Of a stretch of DNA of 64,000 nt, positions 50,004 through 58,954 are shown one piece after another. Position 1 is the stretch's first letter, and every line of letters begins with the position of its first letter. Both the position numbers and the translations under genes were made by a program. The stretch lies in NCBI RefSeq assembly GCF_009671205.1, contig NZ_CP045309.1, forward strand, positions 1,674,001 to 1,738,000, given 5' to 3'. The DNA is from Micromonospora terminaliae (GTDB lineage Bacteria; Actinomycetota; Actinomycetes; Mycobacteriales; Micromonosporaceae). Under the pieces are notes generated by a model that was given only the letters and a program-made list of their open reading frames with translations, ran no database searches and was not told where the DNA came from.

Positions 50004-50876
50004 TCAGGCGAGTTCGGCGAGTCGCGCCGCGATCCGCTGCTCGGCCAGTTCCTGCGCGAACTCCACCGGGTGGCGGTCGGGCATCGTCTGCACCTCGGTC
50101 ACGCCGAGCGCCGCGTATTCGGCCACCTCGGCCACGAACGCGTCGACGTCGGCCAGGGGCGGCCGCGTGACCAGCACCGTCTTGTCGATGCTGCCGTAGT
50201 CCCGGCCCTCGGCGGCACAGTGTTCCCGCAGCACGTCGAGCTTGCGCGCGACCTCCGCCGGGCTGTTGCCGAACACGTTGCAGGCGTCGGCGTAGCGGGC
50301 CACGAGCCGGAGGGTCTTCTTCTCGCCGCCGCCACCGATCATGATCGGGGGGTGCGGCCGGCTGATGGGCGCCGGCACATTCAGCGTCTCGGCCAACTGG
50401 TAGTGCCTGCCGTCGAACCGGCCGTTGTTGTCGCTCCACATCTGCAGGCAGATCTGCAACGTCTCCTCGAGCCGCTCGAAGCGCTCGCCGACCGGGATGA
50501 CCGGCACGCCGAGGCCGCGCTGCTCACGGTCGTACCAGGAGGCGCCGATGCCGAGCCGGGCCCGCCCGCCGGAGAGCACGTCGAGCGTGGTGACGATCTT
50601 GGCGAGCAGGCCCGGATAGCGGTACATCACCCCGGTGACGAGGACGCCGAGCGTCATCTGCTCGGTCTTCGCAGCCAGGTAGCCCAGGGTGGTGTAGGCC
50701 TCGAGCATCGGCTCCTCGGCCGACGTCGTGAACTCCATCTGGAAGTAGTGGTCCATGACCGTGAGGGCCGAGATCCCGGCCTGCTCCGCGATCCGGGCGG
50801 TCTCCGCCAGCGCCCCGGCCATCTCCGAGGGGTCGGCGGGCGTGGAGAAGTTCCAGTAGTGCAGGCCGAGCTTCAT
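50004..50876 (-). CDS. LLM-class F420/FMN-dependent oxidoreductase
   Basis: 290 aa from the ATG at 50876 with GGAAGG upstream. Luciferase-like barrel phrases (GLHYWNFSTPADPSEMAGAL, ALTVMDHYFQMEF, LGVLVTGVMYRYPGLLAKIV, LDVLSGGRARLGIGASWY, PPIMIGGGGEKKTLRLVARYADACNVFG) fit the F420-dependent subgroup common in actinomycetes. It lies 52 bp downstream of an NCS1-type permease gene in the same direction, suggesting that it acts on an imported nucleobase-like or hydantoin-like compound. Confidence 0.9.
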   Translation of the reverse strand: MKLGLHYWNFSTPADPSEMAGALAETARIAEQAGISALTVMDHYFQMEFTTSAEEPMLEAYTTLGYLAAKTEQMTLGVLVTGVMYRYPGLLAKIVTTLDVLSGGRARLGIGASWYDREQRGLGVPVIPVGERFERLEETLQICLQMWSDNNGRFDGRHYQLAETLNVPAPISRPHPPIMIGGGGEKKTLRLVARYADACNVFGNSPAEVARKLDVLREHCAAEGRDYGSIDKTVLVTRPPLADVDAFVAEVAEYAALGVTEVQTMPDRHPVEFAQELAEQRIAARLAELA

Positions 50877-50928
50877 CGCCCATCCTTCCGTCCCTGGGAC
50901 AACTGGCATTACGCCGGGGCCTCCCGGG

Positions 50929-52416
50929 TCACGCGGTCCGTTCCTGCTCGCGGACGCGACGCCGACTGAGGAGCAGGTAGCCGAGGAACCCGATGGCGAA
51001 GGACACCGCCACCCCGAGGTTCGCGTACGCCCAGTCGCCGGTCCTGCCGCCGAGGCCCGTCGCCGACAGCAGGTAGCCCTGCCAGGACAGCCACGAGGCC
51101 AAGCTGTTCGTCACCAGTCCCCAGCCGACGGCGGTGCCGGCGACGACGAGTCCGGCCGCCGCCGCGCCGATCGAGCCGTATCGGCCTTCGGGCCGGTAGA
51201 GGTCCGCCTCCGTGTACGCCTGCCTGCGCAGCGCGAGGTCCGCGAGGAACACGCCGCACCAGCCGGCGATCGGCACGCCGAGGGTGATGAGGAAGCCCTG
51301 GAAGGGACCGATGAAGCTGTTGGCGATCCAGACGACGTAGATGGTGCCGAGGATCATCAGGACACCGTCGATGCTCGCCGCCACCCACCTCGGCACCCGC
51401 AGTCCGAGGGTGAGCAGCGCCAGGCCCGACGAGTAGATGTCCAGGACCGCGCCGCCGATGAGGCCGAGGATGGCGACGATCGCGAACGGTACGAGATACC
51501 AGGTAGGGACGAGCGCCGTCAGGGCACCGATGGGGTCCGCGGCGATCGCGCTGCTGAGCTGCTCGTCGGAGGCGGCGAGCAGCAGGCCGTAGACCACCAG
51601 GACCACGGGCGCCACGCTCGCCCCGAACGTGGTCCAGCCGACGACGCCTCGGCTCGACGCGCCGCGCGGCAGGTAGCGGGCGTAGTCGGCGCCGGAGTTG
51701 ACCCAGCCGAGGCCGAAGCCGGTCATCGCGAAGATGAGAGTGCCGACGAACGCCTCGACGGACCCGCTCGGCACCGACGACACTGCGGCCCAGGAGACGT
51801 GGTCGGCGGTCAGTGCGAGGTAGCCGACGGTCAGGACGGCGGTGGCGGTGGTGATAATGCCCTGCAGGCGTATGATGGCGTCGAAGCCGAGGACCCCGGC
51901 GAGCACGACGATCAGGGCCACGACGAGGAACGCGACGACCTTGGTGAGGTTGCCGCTGCCCCAGCCCAGTCGGTCGAAGACGGTCGCCGTGGCGAGCGTG
52001 GCGAGGGCGCAGAGCACGGTCTCCCAGCCCACGAGCAGGACGTAGCTGATGGCCGCCGGCAACGCGTTGCCGCGTACGCCGAACGGGGCCCGGCTGAGGA
52101 TCATCGTGGGCGCCGAGCCGCGCTTGCCGGCCAGCGACACGAAGCCGACGAGCAGGAACGACACGACGGTCCCGAGTACCCCGGCGAACGTCGCCTGCCA
52201 GAAGGAGACACCGAAGCCGAGGAAGAAGGAGCCGTAGCTGATACCCAGGACGGCGATGTTGGCGGCGCACCATGGCCAGAACAGGTCGCGGGGTCGGCCT
52301 TTGCGTTCCTCCTCCGCGATCACGTTGATGCCGTTGAGCTCGACGGGCAGGCCGGCCGGCCCGTTGGCGCCGGGCTTCGGGCCTTGACTCTCGGTGGGGC
52401 GGACCTCTGCGGTCAT
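50929..52416 (-). CDS. NCS1 family purine/cytosine permease-like transporter
   Basis: 495 aa from the ATG at 52416. About 12 hydrophobic segments, with the N-terminal NGINVIAEEERKGRPRDLFWPWCAANI typical of the cytosine/purine/uracil/thiamine/allantoin family. MILSRAPFGVRGNALPAAIS is the conserved TM3 region. The C-terminus is short and basic. Import of a nucleobase or related heterocycle is expected. The gene is followed by an LLM oxidoreductase and both are probably one unit. Confidence 0.92.
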   Translation of the reverse strand: MTAEVRPTESQGPKPGANGPAGLPVELNGINVIAEEERKGRPRDLFWPWCAANIAVLGISYGSFFLGFGVSFWQATFAGVLGTVVSFLLVGFVSLAGKRGSAPTMILSRAPFGVRGNALPAAISYVLLVGWETVLCALATLATATVFDRLGWGSGNLTKVVAFLVVALIVVLAGVLGFDAIIRLQGIITTATAVLTVGYLALTADHVSWAAVSSVPSGSVEAFVGTLIFAMTGFGLGWVNSGADYARYLPRGASSRGVVGWTTFGASVAPVVLVVYGLLLAASDEQLSSAIAADPIGALTALVPTWYLVPFAIVAILGLIGGAVLDIYSSGLALLTLGLRVPRWVAASIDGVLMILGTIYVVWIANSFIGPFQGFLITLGVPIAGWCGVFLADLALRRQAYTEADLYRPEGRYGSIGAAAAGLVVAGTAVGWGLVTNSLASWLSWQGYLLSATGLGGRTGDWAYANLGVAVSFAIGFLGYLLLSRRRVREQERTA

Positions 52417-52892
52417 GGCTTCCTCGCGCAGTGGGCGGGTGCGACCCGGACGGGTCGATGACTGTGGACGGTACGGGCGATGACCAGTGTCCGGCTGGCG
52501 GGCCTGGATGAACAAGGGCCAGGGCGAGCACGATCGGCGGGATCCGGGCGCCGGTCCTGGATGCGACCGGATGACCATGAGTCGTGGCCGGCGGGTGAGG
52601 ACGTTCGTCTAGGCGGAGCCGGCTGATGCAGGTCAATAAATAGACGGACACGTAGATCTTCAGTCGCTAGGGTTTGAGCTCAGTGCGGAACCGTCCGCGT
52701 GGAATTGAGGAGCACTGATGTCCAAGTCGTCGGCTGGAGCTTCCATTCGCCCCTTGGTGACCGCAGTCGCAGGCTTGTGACGCCGCTCGTGTAGCGAACT
52801 CAGCCCACATCCCGGTCGCCGGGGCGAGGTGACACCTGTCATCGGCCCTTTGCGCTTTCGGCGTCTCCGTTCGCCTTTCCGGGAGCTCTGCT
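52417..52892. other. 476-bp upstream region of the MFS gene
   Basis: The left ~200 bases carry the NCS1 upstream region. A TAGGGT box at 52668 begins a probable ~210-base leader for the MFS gene. It holds a 20-codon frame (52718-52780) and two short hairpins: CCCGG-TCG-CCGGG at 52811-52823 and AGGTG-A-CACCT at 52827-52837. Confidence 0.45.
52718..52780 (+). CDS. Possible leader peptide (20 aa) of the MFS gene
   Basis: ATG preceded by TTGAGG at seven bases; reads MSKSSAGASIRPLVTAVAGL then TGA. The next 110 bases carry two short hairpins before the MFS start. This resembles leader-peptide attenuation seen for antibiotic-resistance and exporter genes. No conservation test was possible. Confidence 0.35.
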   Translation: MSKSSAGASIRPLVTAVAGL

Positions 52893-54254
52893 GTGTCCGC
52901 TCGTCGTTCCGCGATCCACCGTGTCCTTCTCGTTCTCCAAGGCCTGATCACTTCCCCTGTCGGCAGGAGAGATCGACGGCTGAGGTCAGCTCCGGCTTCA
53001 GACCTTGCTGACGAGACCGTCAGCCGCAACGTTCGCCTGCTGGGCTGGTTCAACTTCCTCGGCGACTTCCGCATGTACGGGCCAATCATGGTCATCTATT
53101 TTGGGCAGGTCACCGGCTCGTACACAGCCGCCGCAAGCCTGCTGGCGCTGAAAAAGCTGTCCTCCGCGGCGTTCGAAGTCCCCACCGGCGTGCTGTCCGA
53201 CCGGCTCGGGCGTCGCGGCACGATGATCGCCGGTGCCGTCGTCATGGTGACCGCCCACCTCGGGTACGCCGGAGCTTCCGGCTATGGCCTCCTCCTGGCA
53301 GCTGTTGTGCTGGAGGGATTGGCGGCCTCGCTGTGGAGCGGCAACAACGACGCGCTTCTGTACGACACTCTGCTCGGAGCCGACCGGGAGGAGGAGTTCC
53401 CCCGGCACTCGGGCCGTGTGAACTCGATGTTCCAGCTCGCGCTCGCAGTGGCGGCGGCCATAGGTGGCGTGATCGCCGGCGCATGGTCGCTGCGTGCGGT
53501 GGTCATGCTGTCGGTCGTGCCGCAGGTGCTGTGCGTGCTCGTCGCCTTGCGGGTCCGAGAGCCGCGATTGCACGGCCCGCTGGAATCGAACGTGCTGGTG
53601 CATCTCGGTTCGGCCCTGCGCGGCATCCGCCGTAATCCGGTGCTCCGCCGGATGACTTTGGTGTCGGCGCTTCGATACAGCGGTGAAAGCGCGGCTCAGT
53701 TGTCACCAGTCTTCGTGGCAGGGCTGTGGCCGCTCTGGGCGCTGGGCGTGTGGCGCACCTTCGGCCATGGCGTGGCCTTCGTCGGCTTCAGCATCAGTGG
53801 TTGGATGATCGGCCGAGTGGGCGCGGCCCGTACGCTGCTGTTGGGTGAGTTGTTCGACAACCTGGCGAACTTCGTGGCGCTGGTCAAGCCGACGACATTT
53901 TCGCCCGTGCTGCTTGGGTCACCGACCTACGGCATGTCGACAATCGCCCAGCAGACGTTGCTGCAGCGCGAGTTCACCGATCGGGAACGCGCGACGATGG
54001 GTTCGCTCGGGTCGCTGCTCGGCAGCGTGCTGTACGCGCTCGTCGCCGTGGGGGCCGGCCTCGTGGCAGACCGTTGGGGCATCGTCGCGGCGTTGCTCGC
54101 GATCCAGGCAGTGGTCCTGGCCGCACTTCCGCTCGCCTGGTCGGTGCACGTACACGCTCTCCGCTACAGCGGAAAGGCCATCCGCTGGGGGCGGGCGCCG
54201 GCTCAACCGCGGCGGCCTGACCGACCCGGCGAACGTACGCGGTCAGAGCACTAG
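52893..54254 (+). CDS. MFS transporter
   Basis: 453 aa from a GTG with GGGAG seven bases upstream. About eleven or twelve hydrophobic segments, and motif A in FEVPTGVLSDRLGRRGTMIAG. The N-terminal ~45 residues before TM1 are hydrophilic and may include an over-long start. The C-terminus is basic and Pro-rich. Likely a drug or metabolite exporter. The stop overlaps the convergent acyl-CoA synthetase stop. Confidence 0.88.
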   Translation: MSARRSAIHRVLLVLQGLITSPVGRRDRRLRSAPASDLADETVSRNVRLLGWFNFLGDFRMYGPIMVIYFGQVTGSYTAAASLLALKKLSSAAFEVPTGVLSDRLGRRGTMIAGAVVMVTAHLGYAGASGYGLLLAAVVLEGLAASLWSGNNDALLYDTLLGADREEEFPRHSGRVNSMFQLALAVAAAIGGVIAGAWSLRAVVMLSVVPQVLCVLVALRVREPRLHGPLESNVLVHLGSALRGIRRNPVLRRMTLVSALRYSGESAAQLSPVFVAGLWPLWALGVWRTFGHGVAFVGFSISGWMIGRVGAARTLLLGELFDNLANFVALVKPTTFSPVLLGSPTYGMSTIAQQTLLQREFTDRERATMGSLGSLLGSVLYALVAVGAGLVADRWGIVAALLAIQAVVLAALPLAWSVHVHALRYSGKAIRWGRAPAQPRRPDRPGERTRSEH

Positions 54255-56086
54255 TGACCCGCGTAGAGGGCGTCGATCTCGGCGGCGCGCCGCCGCTGCA
54301 CGACCTCACGCCTGATCTTCAGGGTGGGGGTGAGCTCACCGCTGGCCTCGGTGAAGTCGTCGGGCAGGATGCGGAAGGTCTTGATCGCCTCCGCCTTGGA
54401 GACCGAGCGGTTCACCCGGTCGACGGCTGCCTGGATCTCGCCGCGCAGGGCGGGGTCGTCGCGCAGTTCCGCCACTGACGCGCGCGGGTGACCGTGAGCG
54501 GTTCGCCAGCGGGACCATGCCTGCGGGTCGATGGTGATCAGAGCGGCCGCGTATGGCTTGGCGTCGCCGACGAGCATGCAGTGGCTGACCAGCGGGTCCG
54601 CGCGCACCTGGTCCTCCATCGGGGCGGGCACGATGTGCTTGCCGGCGGCGGTCACGAGGATCTCCTTCGTCCGTCCCGTGATGCGCAGGTAGCCGTCGTC
54701 GTCGAGGCTGCCGAGGTCGCCGGTGCGGAACCAGCCGTCGTCGGTGAACACCGCGCGGGTGGCGGACGGGTTGTTCCAGTAGCCCTGGAACACGACCTCG
54801 CCGCGGGCGAGGATCTCCCCGTCGTCGGCGATCGCCAACTCCACGCCCGGTAGCGGCCGGCCGACCGTGCCGATCCGCATCGCCGACGGCCGGTTCGCCG
54901 CCAGCGCCGGGGAGGTCTCGGTCAGCCCGTACCCCTCCAGCGCCGTCAGGCCGGCGCCGCGGAAAAAGTGCCCGAGCCGCTCACCGAGGGGGGCGCCACC
55001 GACGATCGCGATGCGGCACCGTCCGCCGAGCGCCGCCCGCAGCTTCCGGTAGACCAGCAGGTCGAAGACCTGCCGTACCAGCCGGAGCAGCGGCCCGGGC
55101 CCGGACGGGCGGTCGAGCGACCGGCTGTACCGCACCGCGACGCGGTCCGCGACGGCGAAGAGGCGGCCCTGGTGGTTCGCGATGGCCTTCTGCTGCGCCC
55201 GGTTGTACATTCTCTCGAACACGCGCGGCACCGCGAGGACGAACGTGGGCCGGTACCGGCGAAGCTGATCCATCACCCCGCTCATGCTGGCGCTGTGCAC
55301 CATCGTCGCCCGGGTCTGCACCATCCCCACCTGGATCATCCGGGCGAAGGCGTGCGCCAACGGCAGGAAGAGCACCGTCGACGCCCGCTCGTGGAACAAC
55401 TCCGGCAGGGCCGCGACCGCGTTGCCGACGTCGAGGCCGATGTTGCGGTGCGTCAGCACGCAGCCCTTCGGCCGGCCCGTCGTCCCGCTGGTGTAGACGA
55501 TCGTCGCCACGTCCCCGCCCGACACCGCGCCACGCCGGGCCTCCACCTGCCCGTCGTCGACGGCCCGGCCCCGGCTCGCCACCTCGATCAGATCGCCGGC
55601 GTCGATCTGCCACACCTGCTTCAGCTCCGGCAGCCTGTCCCGTGCGCCGGTCAGCATCGCGCCGTGATCGGGTGTCTCCACCACGCAGGCCACCGCGCCG
55701 GAGTCGGCCAGGATCCAGGCCAGCTGCTCGGCACTCGAGGTGTCGTACACCGGAACGGTCACCGCGCCGATCGTCCACGCCGCATAGTCGACCAGCGTCC
55801 ACTCGTAGCGGGTGCGGCTCATCAACGCCAACCGGTCTCCGGGCGCGACCCCTGCCGCGATGAGCCCGCGCGCCAACGCCAGCACGTCGTCGCGGAACTG
55901 GCGGCAGGTCACCGCACCCGGGCCGCCGACGCCGGACCGCTGGGCGGGCCACGACCTGATGTCCGGGTCCGGGCGCAGAAACTGCACCCTGTCCGGTTTC
56001 CGTCGCGCGTTCTCCCAGACCACGTCGGCCAGCCCCGCTGACTCGCGGCCGGTCACCTTCGGCTCCGCCGCGACACTGCCCCGCAT
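54251..56086 (-). CDS. Long-chain acyl-CoA synthetase-like AMP-dependent ligase
   Basis: 611 aa from the ATG at 56086. Adenylation motifs are clear: A3 YTSGTTGRPKGCVLTH, A5 GYGLTETSPAL, A7 DGWFRTGDLGSLDDDGYLRITGRTKE, and A10 TLKIRREVV with the catalytic Lys. The sequence is FadD15-like, activating long-chain fatty acids to acyl-CoA via acyl-AMP. It is convergent with the MFS gene, stops overlapping by 3 bp. Confidence 0.92.
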   Translation of the reverse strand: MRGSVAAEPKVTGRESAGLADVVWENARRKPDRVQFLRPDPDIRSWPAQRSGVGGPGAVTCRQFRDDVLALARGLIAAGVAPGDRLALMSRTRYEWTLVDYAAWTIGAVTVPVYDTSSAEQLAWILADSGAVACVVETPDHGAMLTGARDRLPELKQVWQIDAGDLIEVASRGRAVDDGQVEARRGAVSGGDVATIVYTSGTTGRPKGCVLTHRNIGLDVGNAVAALPELFHERASTVLFLPLAHAFARMIQVGMVQTRATMVHSASMSGVMDQLRRYRPTFVLAVPRVFERMYNRAQQKAIANHQGRLFAVADRVAVRYSRSLDRPSGPGPLLRLVRQVFDLLVYRKLRAALGGRCRIAIVGGAPLGERLGHFFRGAGLTALEGYGLTETSPALAANRPSAMRIGTVGRPLPGVELAIADDGEILARGEVVFQGYWNNPSATRAVFTDDGWFRTGDLGSLDDDGYLRITGRTKEILVTAAGKHIVPAPMEDQVRADPLVSHCMLVGDAKPYAAALITIDPQAWSRWRTAHGHPRASVAELRDDPALRGEIQAAVDRVNRSVSKAEAIKTFRILPDDFTEASGELTPTLKIRREVVQRRRAAEIDALYAGH

Positions 56087-56290
56087 GCCCCGTACGCCCC
56101 CTGGCTGTAGACCGGCGCTTCCCGGCGCGCGATTGCCCGAGGCGTCGCGGGGCAAACGCGTGACTGGCGCACCGATCGAGGTGACGCGCTCGGAAAGCGC
56201 CCGACGCGACTTGGGGCAGGATCTGCTGCAGCATTGGTCAGCGGGATCTTCGCAGTTGAGGGTGTAGTCGGGGTGCGCGGCGATCGCCGG

Positions 56291-56313
56291 CTAGGGCCTG
56301 TCTCAAAGTCCGG
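56291..56313 (+). repeat. Direct-repeat-like element, left of the VOC gene
   Basis: CTAGGGCCTGTCTCAAAGTCC resembles the sequence after the VOC gene (56750-56771). The core TGTCTC-AAGT is seen at both ends and looks like the termini of some actinobacterial insertion sequences. No transposase is present. Confidence 0.3.
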
Positions 56314-56342
56314 CTCATTTGATCTTGTGGCAAGATCGCGGG

Positions 56343-56753
56343 ATGCTACGACTAACCGACTTCATCATCGATTGCCCGGACACGATGAAGCTGGCAGCCT
56401 TCTACTCCGGGGTGACGGGGCTCCCGGTCAAAGACGGCAGTAACGAGCACTGGGCCGGCATCAAGTTCGGCGAGATCGAACTGGCCTTCATCCAGGTGGA
56501 GGACTACCGCGCCCCGCAGTGGCCCGACAACGAGCACCCCAAGCAGTTCCACCTCGACTTCGAAGTCGACGACATCGAGGCCGAACAGAGCCGCATCCTG
56601 GCCCTCGGCGCGACCCTGCAGCAGGACTCCATCGGCCCCGACGGCTACGGCTGGCGCATCTACACCGACCCGATTGGCCACCCCTTCTGCCTCTGCCGCA
56701 ACAAGGGTGTCACCTGGACCGACCAGGGCCCCATCTGGCCCAAGCGCGACTAG
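56343..56753 (+). CDS. VOC/glyoxalase-like protein
   Basis: 136 aa from the ATG at 56343, just after a perfect GATCTTG-TGG-CAAGATC hairpin. The betaalphabetabetabeta phrases FIIDCPDTMKLAAFYSGVTGLPV, FHLDFEVDDIEAEQSRILALGATLQQ and GYGWRIYTDPIGHPFCLCRN are typical of vicinal-oxygen-chelate superfamily proteins, one ligand set on each half. The enzyme, binding or resistance role is not known. It is flanked by two CTAGG...TGTCTC-AAGT direct repeats, so it may have arrived with a mobile element. Confidence 0.87.
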   Translation: MLRLTDFIIDCPDTMKLAAFYSGVTGLPVKDGSNEHWAGIKFGEIELAFIQVEDYRAPQWPDNEHPKQFHLDFEVDDIEAEQSRILALGATLQQDSIGPDGYGWRIYTDPIGHPFCLCRNKGVTWTDQGPIWPKRD

Positions 56754-56771
56754 GCAGTGTCTCGAAGTGCG
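56750..56771 (+). repeat. Direct-repeat-like element, right of the VOC gene
   Basis: CTAGGCAGTGTCTCGAAGTGC repeats the left element with several substitutions, starting within the stop codon of the VOC gene. Confidence 0.3.
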
Positions 56772-57071
56772 TAGCCACTCGTTGATCACGGTGACGTGAA
56801 TGGCAGGGCATACACCTTCGGCACCGCGCACGGCGGTTGCCACAACGAGTTCGGTTTCGGAACTCACTCTTCGATCGCGATGCCGACCAGGTGAGGGAGT
56901 AGTGGCTCGACGGCATCACACAGCCGGATAACGAATCATCGCCCTACGTCCATCACACAGTTTGGCCAGAGCCTGAATGTTGCCTACAGAACCACCCGGC
57001 CGTGCGGGCCACGCCCAGGGCGTCACCCGCGCGCTGCGCTCCTGAGTGCGCAACGCCGACGGTGCCAGTCG
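56754..57071. other. Non-coding ~320-bp region
   Basis: No coding frame has convincing bias in either direction, and composition is slightly more A/T than neighbours. It could be the decayed remainder of an insertion element. No RNA gene is recognised. Confidence 0.35.
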
Positions 57072-57920
57072 CTACGCCGGTTTGGCGGCCTTGGCGCCGC
57101 CCCAGAGGGCGCCCGGGTTGGCGCGGCGCGGGTAGAGCTTGAGCATCCGGTCGTACAGCTCCTCCGCGGTCCGGGAGTCGTCCGCGGCGGCGGTGAAACT
57201 GCGCAGGTAGGCGGCGGTCTCGGCGAGGATTTTCGGGTCGTCGGACGCGTCCGGCTTCTTGTGACCCGCGACGACCGCTACCGGGTCGAGCGCGGCGAGC
57301 CGCTCGGTGGCATGCGCCCACTGCTCGCGCGTCTCCCGCGTCGTCTCGGCCGTGTACTGGTGGGTGTCGTTGTAGACGACGTCGCCGGCGACGATCAGGC
57401 GCAGGTCGGGAACCCACAGCGAGGTGGAGTCGGGCGTGTCGGTGAACCCGGTCTCGATCACCTGCAGCAGGTGGCCCTCGAGCTCGAACTGGTGGCCGTC
57501 GGCTGGCTCCGGGAAGACGATTTCCGGGATCTGGCCGGGGAACAGCTTTTCCCAGAATCCGTCGCGCCACTGGGGCTCACCCTGGGTGTGCGCTCGCGCC
57601 ACGGATCCGGCTGTGGCGATCGCCTTCGCGTCCGGGAACGCCGCCAGGAGTTGACCGATGCCGAAGAAGTGGTCACCGTGGCCGTGGGTGATGAAGACGT
57701 AGGTCAGGTTGCGGCCGAACGACTTCACCCAGTCCACTAGTTCGGCGTTCTGGTCGATCGACGTGTACGTGTCGACCAGAACCGCGTCGTGTTCGCCGTA
57801 GATGAGGGTGGCGCTGTTGGCGACCCACTGCAGATCCTGCGGCCCGTGCGGCAGGTCGCGGGTGACGCCCTGCCGGGTTGCGGTGCGCACGGCGTACGCG
57901 AGGTTCGTGTTGTTGGTCAT
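57072..57920 (-). CDS. MBL-fold metallohydrolase
   Basis: 282 aa. The metal site THGHGDHFFGIGQLLAAFP (HxHxDH) is intact, with further ligands in VVAGHKKPD and GDVVYNDTHQYT. Typical of the lactonase/Zn-hydrolase branch of the metallo-beta-lactamase fold, with an N-terminal NLAYAVRTATRQG extension. It follows the Rrf2 gene by 27 bp and is probably controlled by it. Confidence 0.87.
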   Translation of the reverse strand: MTNNTNLAYAVRTATRQGVTRDLPHGPQDLQWVANSATLIYGEHDAVLVDTYTSIDQNAELVDWVKSFGRNLTYVFITHGHGDHFFGIGQLLAAFPDAKAIATAGSVARAHTQGEPQWRDGFWEKLFPGQIPEIVFPEPADGHQFELEGHLLQVIETGFTDTPDSTSLWVPDLRLIVAGDVVYNDTHQYTAETTRETREQWAHATERLAALDPVAVVAGHKKPDASDDPKILAETAAYLRSFTAAADDSRTAEELYDRMLKLYPRRANPGALWGGAKAAKPA

Positions 57921-57947
57921 CGGTATCTCCTGGGATGTGTCGCCGGG

Positions 57948-58385
57948 TCAGGCGCCACTGACGGTGAGCGTGTCCCGCAGGACATCGGCGAGGCGGGTGC
58001 CGGCCAGCTCACGACGGATCGCGTCGTCGACGCGGGCATAAACGGGTGTGAGTGCCGGGCGGATGCCGCGGGCGACCGGGCAGGTCTTGCTGGGTTCGTT
58101 GCGGTGCAGCGCGAACGCCGCTTCCGCACCGAGTGCCTCGTTGATGTCCCACAGGCTGATGTCTTCCGGAGCCCTGGCCAGACGCCAGCCGGTGCCCGGG
58201 CCGCGCTGCGTCTCGATCAGGCCGGACTTGGCCATCTCGCTCATCAGCCGCCGGATCACCACCGGGTTGGTCGCCACGCTCTTCGCGATCTGCTCGGAGG
58301 TGGCGAACTTGCCGCCCAGGCGCTCGTTGAGGGTCATCCACGCGAGGGCGTGGGTGGCGATCGTCAGCTTGCTGTTGGCGCTCAC
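57948..58385 (-). CDS. Rrf2 family transcriptional regulator
   Basis: 145 aa from the GTG at 58385. The HTH segment FATSEQIAKSVATNPVVIRRLMSEMAKSGLI is characteristic, followed by RGPGTGWRLARAPEDISLWDI. CPVARGIRP contains only one Cys, and no three-Cys Fe-S cluster site is seen, so it may not be an Fe-S sensor. A TGTAAC-N7-GTTACA palindrome lies immediately upstream. Probably autoregulated, controlling the MBL gene. Confidence 0.88.
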   Translation of the reverse strand: MSANSKLTIATHALAWMTLNERLGGKFATSEQIAKSVATNPVVIRRLMSEMAKSGLIETQRGPGTGWRLARAPEDISLWDINEALGAEAAFALHRNEPSKTCPVARGIRPALTPVYARVDDAIRRELAGTRLADVLRDTLTVSGA

Positions 58386-58393
58386 GTGAGAAC

Positions 58394-58412
58394 TGTAACC
58401 GAACCAGTTACA
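58394..58412. promoter_or_regulatory. Rrf2 operator candidate
   Basis: TGTAAC-CGAACCA-GTTACA has perfect six-base arms around a 7-base spacer, 9-27 bp upstream of the start codon. Confidence 0.65.
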
Positions 58413-58438
58413 CTTCTCGAGCGCGGGCCCCATGCAGC

Positions 58439-58474
58439 AAGGCGGCAAACCCGGATCTCCGGTTCTGCCGCCTT
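58439..58474. terminator. Long hairpin upstream of the Rrf2 gene
   Basis: The outer stem AAGGCGGCA/TGCCGCCTT encloses an inner stem around ATCT. A weak terminator for transcripts entering from either side is likely; there is no U-tract. Confidence 0.45.
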
Positions 58475-58539
58475 GGCGATACGGTGTTGTTCGGTCTGTC
58501 AGCAGTGACGCAGCTGACAGATCGCCGCGCCGGCCCCGG

Positions 58540-58790
58540 TGCTCGCACCGGTCCGGCGTAAGCCTCAGAGCCGGACCTGGCAGATCCTGGTCGTGGGTCT
58601 GGGCGCGTTCATCGCGATCTGGGCCGGTCGGGTGGAGCTGGGACGGCTGACCGGGTTCGTATCGTGCACCCGCTGCCGGGCATCTGGGACAGCTTCAAGA
58701 TTGACACCACGATCACGCCGCCGCCGGGCATGGACGCCTACGCCGCGTTCACGCTGAGGGTCCGGTTGAGCTTCCCCGGTAGCCCGGAGA
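58540..58790 (+). pseudogene. Frameshifted DUF2637 (SpdB-like) gene remnant
   Basis: The first frame reads TWQILVVGLGAFIAIWAGRV and ELGRLTGFV, the second (after an indel near 58657) reads IVHPLPGIWDSFKIDTTI and TPPPGMDAYAAFTLRV. Joined, these match the membrane core of DUF2637 proteins, found as SpdB-type intermycelial-spread genes of actinobacterial integrative and conjugative plasmids. A start and a complete C-terminal region are absent. The family call is from memory of the motif. Confidence 0.55.
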
Positions 58791-58954
58791 CTTTGATCTT
58801 CCCCAGGTTCCCGGAGTCGTTCTGGTTGGTTTCAGGCGGCTGCCAGCGCCGCACAGCGACATCCTTCCAGGCCGCCCACTGGGCAAGCCATCTCAGATGT
58901 CACCTATCGGTGCAGCAGACCCACCCCACGACACGCCAACCTAACAAAGCACTA

